Source of the DNA: Candidatus Rhabdochlamydia sp.
GTDB lineage: Bacteria > Chlamydiota > Chlamydiia > Chlamydiales > Rhabdochlamydiaceae
NCBI GenBank assembly: GCA_030043495.1
Contig: JASHXO010000164.1
Coordinates: forward strand, 1 to 11,887
DNA: 11,887 bases
Direction: 5' to 3'
Below, piece after piece: positions 1 through 7,355 of this stretch. The translations under genes were made by a program, and so were the position numbers. Each line of letters starts with the position of its first letter. Within the stretch, counting starts at the first letter, position 1. Below the pieces are notes generated by a model. That model did not search any database. It was given only the letters and a program-made list of their open reading frames with translations, and was not told the origin of the DNA.

Positions 1-1539
1 CAATTGGCAGCCAAGATCATAGGCTAAATCATAAGCGAAAGCGATATCGTAGCCTACGACATTGCCATCGACATTGAGAAAACAAAAAGGAGCACAGCTA
101 GGACTGTATCCAACACGGATCGTTTTAGTCGTAAGGATGCGATCAAAGGTATCGCCAACAGTATCAAGCGAAGTTGGAAGCTTTCTATGAGTTTTCATTG
201 GGATGGATGAGGAAATGTTTAACTCGTAAATGCTCTTGATCTCATTTTTAATTTCAGGAAGAGGATTGAACAGTTTAATTCCGGAAAAAACAAGCAAGAT
301 CGGAATAAGAGTAAAGAGGCCGTTTTTGAGAATCTTCCCCCACTTTAACACGATCATATTGCGACAAGAAAGAGTAATAAAAAGTGAAAGCGAAGCGATT
401 TCAATGACGGAGACCATCGACTGGAAGCCTGCAGTGAAAGGTAGAGTGGCCAAATAAAGATTAACAGATTCAAGAGGAAGGCCAAGAGAGTCGAGAATGA
501 AAGTAAGGCTATTGATCCATGAACCGAGTCCGACAGCACCTAAACTAGTGAGAAAAGTGGTGACAAAGAGTTCGATCTGGGAAGTGATCATTAGAGGAAC
601 GTTGTAAAAGGTGGAAACAAAAAAAACGAATACGGTGATAAAGAGAGAGCCTAATGGCAAGTTGAAGACGACGGAGACAGTACCTTGAATTTGGTTTTGA
701 GCTCGTCCATCATTGGGATCAAGGAGTTGGGTTTCCTTTTTCAACAATTCGATAATGTATGGAAGGCAGACGATCACAACATTGGTCGTGTAAGCGAGTA
801 GCAATATAGGGAGCAGCTGCTGTAGCCATTTATATGAGGGGATCGCTGTCAACATATTGGTCAGGCGCGGGAATATCCAAAATATGATGATGCAGATTCC
901 GAAGATATAAAGAATAATATATGTGCTGACTTGCTTGACTGTGGAAAATTGAATTGTTCCAATCTGGTTGGCGATAATCAAAAAAGTGCCCAGAGGCGTG
1001 ATGCGGGCAATCCAAGCTGTAATACGTGTTAATGCTTCGACAAGGTTTTCCATCCCCTTCATGATGACATCTTTTTCTTTGAGGAACATCAAGGCGATGC
1101 CGATCAAAAGAGAAAAGATAACAATAGCCGGCACAATGTTGTTCGTTAGGTCGTAAAAGATATTGTCAGGGATCAACAGTTCTGCGAAGTTCAATTGGGG
1201 GATTTCTCCGGAAATGTATCCGCCAAGCTGTGTGGATTTAGGATAAGGGAAAAGATAAGTGATGCCGTAAATCATCAAAATATTGATCAACCAAGCAATA
1301 CTGATAAAAATCAATCCTCGTTTTAAAATCTGCTTGGCCTGGTAGGAACTTAGCTGACCGACACCATGGATAATGGCCCCGATAAGGTAAGGAACGGCAG
1401 TGACTTTGAGGAGCATGATATAGGCGGATGCATAAGGGGCAAAAACGTCACAAAGATCCCCAAAAAAAAGTCCGCACAGGATGCCAAGGATTGTGGCAAT
1501 CGCCATTTGAAGTGTCAGGGACATTTTAAAAAGACGCAT
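1..1539 (-). CDS. DAACS-type symporter fused to a periplasmic solute-binding domain (partial)
   Basis: The frame is open for 513 codons from ATG at 1539 to the left edge, so the C-terminus is missing. Residues 1-395 are hydrophobic and resemble the dicarboxylate/amino-acid:cation symporter family (GltP/DctA): a TPLGTF segment at 181-186, a NLPLGS segment at 293-298 and re-entrant-loop-like stretches near 250-260 and 331-353. A further membrane segment at about 405-425 and a polar linker lead into residues 464-513, which match the start of the family-3 solute-binding domain of amino-acid ABC transporters (IRVGYSP at 474-480, VDGNVVGYDI at 490-499). The extra segment would place this domain in the periplasm. 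Family-typical residues are missing: the serine-rich loop reads AYTTNVVIVCLP and no NMDG follows the NLPLG segment. I infer uptake of an amino or organic acid; the substrate is unknown. A second ATG at 1524 is possible; neither start has a clear ribosome-binding site. Confidence 0.85.
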   Translation of the reverse strand, partial: MRLFKMSLTLQMAIATILGILCGLFFGDLCDVFAPYASAYIMLLKVTAVPYLIGAIIHGVGQLSSYQAKQILKRGLIFISIAWLINILMIYGITYLFPYPKSTQLGGYISGEIPQLNFAELLIPDNIFYDLTNNIVPAIVIFSLLIGIALMFLKEKDVIMKGMENLVEALTRITAWIARITPLGTFLIIANQIGTIQFSTVKQVSTYIILYIFGICIIIFWIFPRLTNMLTAIPSYKWLQQLLPILLLAYTTNVVIVCLPYIIELLKKETQLLDPNDGRAQNQIQGTVSVVFNLPLGSLFITVFVFFVSTFYNVPLMITSQIELFVTTFLTSLGAVGLGSWINSLTFILDSLGLPLESVNLYLATLPFTAGFQSMVSVIEIASLSLFITLSCRNMIVLKWGKILKNGLFTLIPILLVFSGIKLFNPLPEIKNEIKSIYELNISSSIPMKTHRKLPTSLDTVGDTFDRILTTKTIRVGYSPSCAPFCFLNVDGNVVGYDIAFAYDLAYDLGCQL

Positions 1540-1560
1540 AATAAAAAAAGAGTAAAGCTA

Positions 1561-1724
1561 AGAGTATGTCTACGAAAAATTGTTACTTGCTTTTTGCGCC
1601 TCTTTGTGCATTTCGTGAAATTATTCCTTGGCCTAGTTAATTTAACTATGTCCTACAGAATAATTCTACAAACTGCAAAAAGATGCATCAAAAAGCAAGT
1701 AACAATTTTTCGTAGACACACTCT
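1561..1724. repeat. 164-bp imperfect palindrome, MITE-like element
   Basis: The arms 1561-1595 and 1690-1724 are inverted copies matching at 34 of 35 positions. The similarity continues with small gaps to a centre at AGTTAATTTAACT (1635-1647), so nearly the whole unit is palindromic. CTAA occurs at both edges in the same orientation (1558-1561 and 1723-1726), and the match extends to the 7-mer CTAAGAG. CTAA fits the YTAR target duplication known for the IS5 group. There is no reading frame for a transposase, so it would be non-autonomous. It lies in the leader of the leftward transporter gene, ending 21 bp before its ATG. Confidence 0.75.
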
Positions 1725-1756
1725 AAGAGAAACCTTGTTGCCTCCATGCCTCATAA

Positions 1757-1762
1757 ATTATA
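1757..1762 (-). promoter_or_regulatory. Candidate -10 box for the fused transporter gene
   Basis: Read on the minus strand this is a perfect TATAAT between the mip terminator and the palindrome. No good -35 box lies at normal spacing; TTGAGA is present but about 25 bp away. ATTATAAT is itself palindromic, so the match alone is weak. If used, the transcript would carry a leader of about 210 nt containing the whole palindrome. Confidence 0.35.
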
Positions 1763-1796
1763 ATGGAAAATGCTCATTTGGCTTTCTTCTCAAGAA

Positions 1797-1820
1797 AGCG
1801 CTGCAAAAACTTGCAGCGCT
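1797..1820 (-). terminator. Hairpin terminator after mip
   Basis: On the minus strand, AGCGCTGCAA and TTGCAGCGCT form a perfect 10-bp stem closed by the loop GTTT. The stem starts 12 nt after the mip stop codon and is followed by TTCTT, a short T-rich tail. Position and stem strength fit a Rho-independent terminator for the hisS-aspS-mip cluster. The T-tract is weaker than ideal. Confidence 0.75.
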
Positions 1821-1832
1821 ATGTATAGAATA

Positions 1833-2615
1833 TTATCGAATGTCTGTTTTGACTTCGGCAATTTCATTCTTTGCTTTGATGTCTGGTTCAGTCGTTTCCT
1901 TAATTGGAGCATTGGCCTTCACAATTTCAACGTCGAATGTCAGCAACGAGTTTGGCGGCAGGTATCCATTTGTGCCATAGGCGAGATCGGGGTGGATGTA
2001 GACGGTACGTTTTTCCCCTTCTCTCATCCCAATTAGACCCGCTTTTAGTCCGGGAATGATTTCATCAAGTGAAATTGTCTCTTCTTCTTTCGATGCGCCA
2101 AAAACGGATCCATCAAGGTATTTGCCTGTATATCGGATCTGTGGAGAAAAGTGAGACTCAATCTCTGCTCCATTTCCCTTTTCGACAATGCGGTATTGTA
2201 CTTTTCCATCTTCTAAAGCGATGACTCCTTCAACCTTGGCATTATCAGCAAGGAAGACTTCTGCTCTTTTGAGATTTTCAGCGCACTGATCTTTGAAAAT
2301 CTTTTCCTGCACGGAAGCAATGGCCTGTATGCATTCCATCTCAGACATTGGAGATTCTTTGCCGGCGATCGCATCTTGGAGCCCTTTGATCACTTGGGCC
2401 ATATCGAATTTTACACCGATATTTTCGAGATTTTTGCCAATCACATGTCCAAATGCTTCGGATAGGCGCGCGATTTCAACGGGCTGACTAGTTGAAGCTG
2501 CAGGTTGTGCAGCTGCCTGAGTTGCCTTGGGTTGAGCCGTTGCTTTTTCTTCTGCACAAAGAGAAGAAATAGCAATGAGACTAAGTAGAGAGAGAATTCT
2601 AATTTGCTTTTTCAT
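1833..2615 (-). CDS. mip: Mip-like FKBP-type peptidyl-prolyl isomerase, exported
   Basis: The 260-aa product matches chlamydial Mip (CT541 position). Known members are envelope-associated peptidyl-prolyl cis-trans isomerases that help proteins fold. Residues 1-21 form a signal peptide (MKKQ, then a hydrophobic core) with Cys20. Lipidation is plausible, but SSLC is not a standard lipobox. Residues 22-46 are an Ala/Gln/Pro-rich linker. Residues 48-125 form the helical dimerisation region of Mip/FkpA proteins. The FKBP domain spans about 130-235, with RYTG at 161-164, IIPGL at 186-190, HPDLAYG at 208-214, LPPNSLL at 219-225 and FDVE at 227-230. The FD pair normally found after the first strand is FG here (172-173), so a usual active-site Asp is absent. 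A charged 25-residue tail follows. The start lies 45 bp after the aspS stop, so co-transcription is likely. Confidence 0.93.
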   Translation of the reverse strand: MKKQIRILSLLSLIAISSLCAEEKATAQPKATQAAAQPAASTSQPVEIARLSEAFGHVIGKNLENIGVKFDMAQVIKGLQDAIAGKESPMSEMECIQAIASVQEKIFKDQCAENLKRAEVFLADNAKVEGVIALEDGKVQYRIVEKGNGAEIESHFSPQIRYTGKYLDGSVFGASKEEETISLDEIIPGLKAGLIGMREGEKRTVYIHPDLAYGTNGYLPPNSLLTFDVEIVKANAPIKETTEPDIKAKNEIAEVKTDIR

Positions 2616-2660
2616 AGTTTCTCACAGGTAATCAAGATTAAAGTTAACTTATTTTATGTT

Positions 2661-4451
2661 TTAAATCCAAGTGATTTCCACAGGCTCGGCTTTGATTTTA
2701 AGCTCTTCAAGCTGTTTGGCCGATACTTTCGATGGGCACTGCATCATTAGGTCGCTGGCCTTTTGTGTTTTTGGAAATGCAATGACATCGCGGATATTTT
2801 CTGTCTTGCACAATACCATGACAATTCTGTCCAAGCCGAAAGCCAAACCCAAATGCGGGGGCGCACCGTATTGCAATGCTTCAACAAAAAAGCCAAATTT
2901 GTCTTTGATCTCTTCCGATGTCAATTTAAGCGTGCGAAAAATTTTTTCCTGTAGTTCGCTGCTGTGAATGCGCTGCGAGCCGCCGCCAATTTCGTAGCCG
3001 TTCAGGACAAGATCATAGGCCAATGCTCTCACTTTAAGAGGCTCGCTGTCCAAAAGTGAAATATCTTCAAAATGAGGTGAAGTAAAAGGGTGGTGTTCGC
3101 TTTCTAGTCGCCCTTCTTCTGCGTTCCAGCGGAGTAAGGGGAAGTCTGTCACCCAAAGAAAGTTCAAGGCATCAGGATCGATCAAATTTCGATCCCTTGC
3201 AAGTTTTCTTCTCAGATGGTCCATCGCTTGATTAACGCGGTCTTCAGGTGCAGCAGCAATCAAGATCAAATCATTCTGTTCGATTTTCAGGCGAGCAATG
3301 AGTTCATCGAGTAGATCATGGGAAAAGAACTTCACAATGTTAGAGGAAAGTCCTTCAGGGGTGTTTTTCATCCATGCCAGCCCACTGAGGCCGAATTTAT
3401 TGACGAACTGAGTATAATTTTCAATCTCCTTCCTTGAAATGTCAGCGCCTCCTTTGACGCAAATCGCTTTGACGATACCGCCTGCAGCAAGCTGCTCAAG
3501 GAACACTCCGAACGTCGAACGTCCCGCAATATCGTCGATTCGCACGAGGGGCATTCCGAAACGAAGGTCGGGACGGTCGGTGCCATAGTTTTCCATGCAA
3601 TCACGGTATTTCATATGCGGGAAATTGTGCGGGATCTCGACTCCGATACACTCTTTAAAAATCGTGGCCACCAGCCCTTCTAAAAGGTGCATGAGGTCGC
3701 CCGGGATTCCAAAGCTCATTTCTAAATCGATCTGAGTAAATTCTGGTTGACGGTCTGCTCTTAGGTCCTCGTCTCGGAAACAGATAGCAATCTGAAAATA
3801 GCGATCCATTCCGGCGACCATGAACAACTGTTTGAAGAGTTGTGGAGATTGGGGCAACGCATAAAAGTTGCCTGGATATGTCCTAGATGGGACGAGGAAG
3901 TCACGCGCACCTTCTGGAGTGGATTTCGCCAAGATCGGAGTGGAAATTTCGAGGAATCCATGCTTGCTCATGTAATTGCGTGTTGTAAGCATTGCTTTAT
4001 GGCGAATTTCTAATTTTTTGGCGATATCGCCTCGCCGAATATCGAGATAACGGTATTTCAAGCGCAGCTCTTCGTTGACGTCCGTTTCTTCATCGCAAAT
4101 AGAAAAGGGAGGAGTTTTGGCGGGTGAAAGAATTTTGAGTTCTTTAACTTGGATTTCAATCTCACCGGTGTGTAGCTTTGGATTTGTCATACCTTCAGCG
4201 CGCGGGATCACTATTCCTTTAATGGAAATTACCCATTCGCTGCGGAGGCGAGAAGCTTGCTCGAACATTTCTTTAGAAACGGCAGCGGGGTCGAAAATCA
4301 ATTGCGTCAGGCCAAAGCGGTCGCGCAAATCGATGAAGATCAGTCCGCCATGGTCTCGGCGGCGATGGACCCATCCAGACAGGGTTGCGTTTTGTTTGAG
4401 GTGGGAGCAATTCAACTCTCCGCAAGTATGGGTTCTTCGATAGTCAAACAT
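2661..4451 (-). CDS. aspS: Aspartate--tRNA ligase (bacterial type)
   Basis: This cytoplasmic class II synthetase charges tRNA(Asp). The 596-aa length is usual for bacterial AspRS. An N-terminal OB-fold binds the anticodon (GWVHRRRDHGG near 26-36). Motif 2 is seen as FRDEDLRADRQPEFTQ at 225-240, and motif 3 as GLAFGLDRIVM at 535-545. The bacterial GAD insertion lies at about 280-420. I chose ATG 4451 (MFDYRRTHT), which overlaps the end of hisS by 8 bp and follows GAGAGA. A TTG at 4463 would add four residues that homologues do not need. Chlamydiae are known to make Asn-tRNA by transamidation with a non-discriminating AspRS; whether this enzyme is non-discriminating cannot be read from the sequence. 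Confidence 0.97.
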   Translation of the reverse strand: MFDYRRTHTCGELNCSHLKQNATLSGWVHRRRDHGGLIFIDLRDRFGLTQLIFDPAAVSKEMFEQASRLRSEWVISIKGIVIPRAEGMTNPKLHTGEIEIQVKELKILSPAKTPPFSICDEETDVNEELRLKYRYLDIRRGDIAKKLEIRHKAMLTTRNYMSKHGFLEISTPILAKSTPEGARDFLVPSRTYPGNFYALPQSPQLFKQLFMVAGMDRYFQIAICFRDEDLRADRQPEFTQIDLEMSFGIPGDLMHLLEGLVATIFKECIGVEIPHNFPHMKYRDCMENYGTDRPDLRFGMPLVRIDDIAGRSTFGVFLEQLAAGGIVKAICVKGGADISRKEIENYTQFVNKFGLSGLAWMKNTPEGLSSNIVKFFSHDLLDELIARLKIEQNDLILIAAAPEDRVNQAMDHLRRKLARDRNLIDPDALNFLWVTDFPLLRWNAEEGRLESEHHPFTSPHFEDISLLDSEPLKVRALAYDLVLNGYEIGGGSQRIHSSELQEKIFRTLKLTSEEIKDKFGFFVEALQYGAPPHLGLAFGLDRIVMVLCKTENIRDVIAFPKTQKASDLMMQCPSKVSAKQLEELKIKAEPVEITWI

Positions 4452-5745
4452 GAGATCTCTCAAATAAAGCTTTAAGTTTAGAGACGAGCCCGTTCAGAGT
4501 GCAATCAGTAGATTCTCTAGTTGCCATATTTTTAAGTTTTACAACTTTACTAGAGAGTTCTTCTTCTCCAATAACAATGGAGTGTTTAGCGTTAAGTTGA
4601 TTTGCAAGTTGCAAGCCATGTTGAATTTTTTTGCCGCTGAGGTCGATTTCTGCTGGAATTTTTTCACGCCTTAATTGACAGACGAGTTCAAAAGCAAGAC
4701 GCATCGCTTCTTCCCCCATTGGAATCAAGAAGACAAATGGATGCGAAACTGTTGGAAATGGAACGTTTTGTTTGAGCATAGTTTGCAAAATCCGCTCCAT
4801 GCCGGTGGCAAAACCAGCTGAAGGAAGATTGGGACCGCCGATAGTAGCTGTCAGACCATCAAAACGTCCGCCGCCGCCAATAGAGTTTTGTGCCCCGAGG
4901 ACCTCCGTCGTCACTTCAAAAACTGTCTTTACATAGTAGTCCAATCCTCTCACCAGTTTGGGATTGACCGTGTATGAGATTTTTAAATCCTCGAGAAGAT
5001 GTAGGACTTTTTCAAAATGCGCTTTTGCGTCTGGAGTGAGAAAATCAGCAAGAATCGGGACCCCCTCGAGGATTTTCTGGTCCTTTGCGTCTTTTGAGTC
5101 TAAAATGCGCAAGACGTTTTTCGTAAAGCGCACTTGACTGTCTTCAGATAAGTCATTGAAGAAAGGAGTCAAATATGTGGTTAAAGCTTCTTTATACATA
5201 GCGCGTGATTCGGCATCGCCTACAGAGTTGATTTGGACAGTCAAATTCTTAAGCCCCAATCGGCAATAGATCTCACAAGCCATATCGATCAATTCTACAT
5301 CCTGCTCCGGCGCTCCAATGCCTATTGCTTCAGCCCCAAATTGATGATGCTGTCGGTATCTTCCTGCTTGAGGACGTTCGTACCGGAACATTGGGCCGAT
5401 GTAATAGAATTTATGCAGACCGGGGAGAGAATAGAGTTTTTTTTCCACAAAAGCGCGCATGACGGAAGCCGTGCCCTCGGGGCGTAGCGTCATCGATCTT
5501 TCTCCGCGGTCCATAAATGTGTACATTTCTTTCGTGACGATATCGGAACTTTCTCCAACGCCTCGAACGAAGAGTTCAGTACGTTCGAAAATCGGTGTGC
5601 GTATTTCTTTAAAGCCATAATCGCGGGCAGTTCGCCGCATCACTTCTTCCAGATAGAGCCAGCGTCCTGATTCTCGCCATTTATCTTCTTCGTCCGCCTC
5701 GAAGGGGAGAACGTCGAATGTTCCTTTTACAATGGAGTATTCCAT
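4444..5745 (-). CDS. hisS: Histidine--tRNA ligase
   Basis: This cytoplasmic class II synthetase charges tRNA(His). The 433-aa product has the expected order of parts: KGTFDVLP near the N-terminus, motif 2 TLRPEGTASV at 86-95 with FRYERPQAGRYRQ at 120-132, the two histidine-specific segments LVRGLDYY (264-271) and GGGGRFDGL (290-298), and motif 3 SAGFATGMERIL (309-320). The C-terminal anticodon-binding domain covers about 335-433. ATG 5745 is preferred over an upstream TTG at 5769, because the TTG falls about where the proposed promoter would start transcription. The gene overlaps aspS by 8 bp and appears to be first in the leftward hisS-aspS-mip cluster. Confidence 0.97.
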   Translation of the reverse strand: MEYSIVKGTFDVLPFEADEEDKWRESGRWLYLEEVMRRTARDYGFKEIRTPIFERTELFVRGVGESSDIVTKEMYTFMDRGERSMTLRPEGTASVMRAFVEKKLYSLPGLHKFYYIGPMFRYERPQAGRYRQHHQFGAEAIGIGAPEQDVELIDMACEIYCRLGLKNLTVQINSVGDAESRAMYKEALTTYLTPFFNDLSEDSQVRFTKNVLRILDSKDAKDQKILEGVPILADFLTPDAKAHFEKVLHLLEDLKISYTVNPKLVRGLDYYVKTVFEVTTEVLGAQNSIGGGGRFDGLTATIGGPNLPSAGFATGMERILQTMLKQNVPFPTVSHPFVFLIPMGEEAMRLAFELVCQLRREKIPAEIDLSGKKIQHGLQLANQLNAKHSIVIGEEELSSKVVKLKNMATRESTDCTLNGLVSKLKALFERSHV

Positions 5746-5776
5746 GAGAGCATACCTAAAATCAGACAAAGAAGAG

Positions 5777-5805
5777 AATATACCTTCTTATTCCTAAAGA
5801 GTAAA
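5777..5805 (-). promoter_or_regulatory. Housekeeping-type promoter of hisS-aspS-mip
   Basis: On the minus strand, TTTACT (5805-5800, 4 of 6 matches to the -35 consensus) and TATATT (5782-5777, 5 of 6 to the -10 consensus) are separated by exactly 17 bp. Transcription would start near 5770, giving a leader of about 25 nt before the hisS ATG at 5745. The spacing and matches are good for sigma-66/sigma-70 recognition. Confidence 0.6.
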
Positions 5806-5862
5806 GAGGTTAACGACTCCCGACAAGGTGAGAAGCTTTGTAGTTAGTGCTTCACTGCCGCT

Positions 5863-7080
5863 TTAAAACTTGGGTATAATTTCTTGTTGCTGGCCTGCTT
5901 TGATTTCATGATTTTTGTCTTTTTCCCAAAGAACATCATTCATAAGGACTTTATATTGCAAATTTGTAAAATCGGAATCCAATTCTAAGGTCCAAAGGTC
6001 GGGAGCTTGAATGCATTCCATCTCGACTCCCTGAATCCAATTCAAGAGAGGAGTACCTTCTCCTCGCACAAAAAGCTTATTGCCGAGTCCGGCATCATAG
6101 CGAACTGAAATCTTAGTTTTGGTAACGACGGGTTTTATATCACAAACTGGTATATTAGATTGAGTCGAGGAAAGAACATTTCCAATGATTTGTTCTGATT
6201 TAGAAAATGGAATCACAATTCTTAACACGCCATAATTATTTAATGACGCTAAAGCGTTATTTTCATCGATCTTTTTTTCTTCTTCTACAATGACTCGATC
6301 AAATAATAAATGGCCTTGTGTGATTTTTCTATCCTCGATATGGACATATAAGTGATTTCTGTCGAGGAAAATATCAATTTTTGGATGTCCACAAGCGGAG
6401 AGCTCTACAATATATTGTTCCTTACAGAGCTGTTGTTCAAACAGAATTAAATTGATGTTGTGGTGGCTTGTGAAAAACTCTAATTCTTCAAAATTGAGAG
6501 GGACAGTTCCTTTTTTATTTAATTCAAGCCGTTTAGTTAATGGCGAAAGGAAAAGATAATGCTCATCATGTTTTGCTAATAAGAGATAATCCTCAGGAAC
6601 GTCTTCTTTATATAGAAATTCTATAGGAGAAAGTTTAAAGTTTTCTTTAATCCGTTTTACGCATTCATCAAAAGGGATTTCTTCAATAGTAAATATTGTT
6701 TGTCTAATATGAGGACTTAGTTTTAATTCATATTTGATTTTATCATCTGTGAAATAAATCATATCGCCCTGTCGAGCCTGTTCAAACACAGAGGAGGGAA
6801 ATTCCATAGTTTTCTCATCCAATGAATTTATTGACTTCATTTCACAAAAATAAATCAAATCATTGGGAGATATTTTTAGATGGTTTTTCCCATTTTCAAC
6901 TGTTATTTTTTTTCCAAAAGAATAGCGAGAGTCAGTTCCAACTTTCCCTGCTGTATGTTTCAAAATCGAAATCATCCCTTGAAAAATCTGTTGAGCATCT
7001 TTGGCCGGCTCGGGTAGGCATGTTTGTACAGATGCTGAAGGCATTGGTTGATAAGGCAAGCTTGAGTTGATGGAATTCAT
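5863..7080 (-). CDS. Two-domain protein: Hsp20-like region plus starch-binding-like C-terminus
   Basis: This 405-aa protein belongs to no family I can name as a whole. There is no signal peptide or membrane segment, so it is probably cytoplasmic or a secreted effector without a classical signal. Residues 1-230 are unassigned. Residues 232-292 resemble an alpha-crystallin domain: alternating strands, a LLFDRVIV segment (258-265) and ALASLNNYGVLRIVIP (276-291), close to the A-x-x-x-n-G-V-L-x-I pattern of small heat-shock proteins. Residues 323-405 resemble CBM20/CBM48-type starch-binding folds: ISVRYDAG (324-331), KLFVRGEG (335-342), an LNW segment (346-348), the YKVLMNDVLWE stretch (376-386) and a closing KDKN (387-390). 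A glycogen-linked role is an inference; both domain calls rest on pattern only. AGGA precedes ATG 7080 at good spacing. The gene separates hisS from uhpC, which are adjacent in C. trachomatis. Confidence 0.7.
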   Translation of the reverse strand: MNSINSSLPYQPMPSASVQTCLPEPAKDAQQIFQGMISILKHTAGKVGTDSRYSFGKKITVENGKNHLKISPNDLIYFCEMKSINSLDEKTMEFPSSVFEQARQGDMIYFTDDKIKYELKLSPHIRQTIFTIEEIPFDECVKRIKENFKLSPIEFLYKEDVPEDYLLLAKHDEHYLFLSPLTKRLELNKKGTVPLNFEELEFFTSHHNINLILFEQQLCKEQYIVELSACGHPKIDIFLDRNHLYVHIEDRKITQGHLLFDRVIVEEEKKIDENNALASLNNYGVLRIVIPFSKSEQIIGNVLSSTQSNIPVCDIKPVVTKTKISVRYDAGLGNKLFVRGEGTPLLNWIQGVEMECIQAPDLWTLELDSDFTNLQYKVLMNDVLWEKDKNHEIKAGQQQEIIPKF

Positions 7081-7100
7081 TCATTTCCTACAATTTTTAA

Positions 7101-7130
7101 GTTATATCGAAATTATTTTAATAAGAGCAA
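7101..7130 (-). promoter_or_regulatory. Candidate promoter for the 405-aa gene
   Basis: On the minus strand, TATAAC (7106-7101, 5 of 6 to the -10 consensus) lies 18 bp after TTGCTC (7130-7125, 3 of 6 to the -35 consensus). It is 20 bp upstream of the ATG at 7080, so a start near 7094 would still leave room for the AGGA ribosome-binding site. The -35 match is poor. Confidence 0.35.
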
Positions 7131-7318
7131 AGAATAATAAACCGCCTGATGTTTTAATGCTATTCGAATCGTTATGAGGATTTCTCGCCATAGCCCATTT
7201 TGGTTTTTTGTTCAAAACTAAATCTTTAGTGGCAATATTTATGGTGGATTTCGCGTGTTTTTTACTTTGAGTATTTGCTTTCCAAGAGACGAGGTGGGAT
7301 AAATTTTTCCCCGATGAG

Positions 7319-7338
7319 AATTTTCCGTTAGGAAAATT
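7319..7338 (-). terminator. AT-rich hairpin after the 207-aa gene
   Basis: AATTTTCC (7319-7326) and GGAAAATT (7331-7338) form a perfect 8-bp stem with a 4-nt loop, just beyond the stop of the leftward 207-aa gene. CGAT (7312-7315) and ATCG (7343-7346) could extend it. On the minus strand GGGGAAAAATTT follows rather than a clean T-run, so this is a possible weak terminator or processing site. The rest of the 275-bp spacer shows no gene. Confidence 0.35.
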
Positions 7339-7355
7339 GTTTATCGAGAATAGCT

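Noticed and set aside
1561..1724. Palindrome as a CRISPR or tandem repeat unit
   Set aside because: There is only one unit, with inverted rather than direct arms and no regular spacers.
1366..1980. Plus-strand open frame of 204 codons
   Set aside because: It runs antisense through the transporter start, across the palindrome and into the mip 3' end. It has no recognisable domain, and its composition fits reverse-strand reading of real genes.
4461..4463. TTG as start of aspS
   Set aside because: It adds only four residues inside the hisS coding end, and an ATG with better context lies 12 bp downstream.
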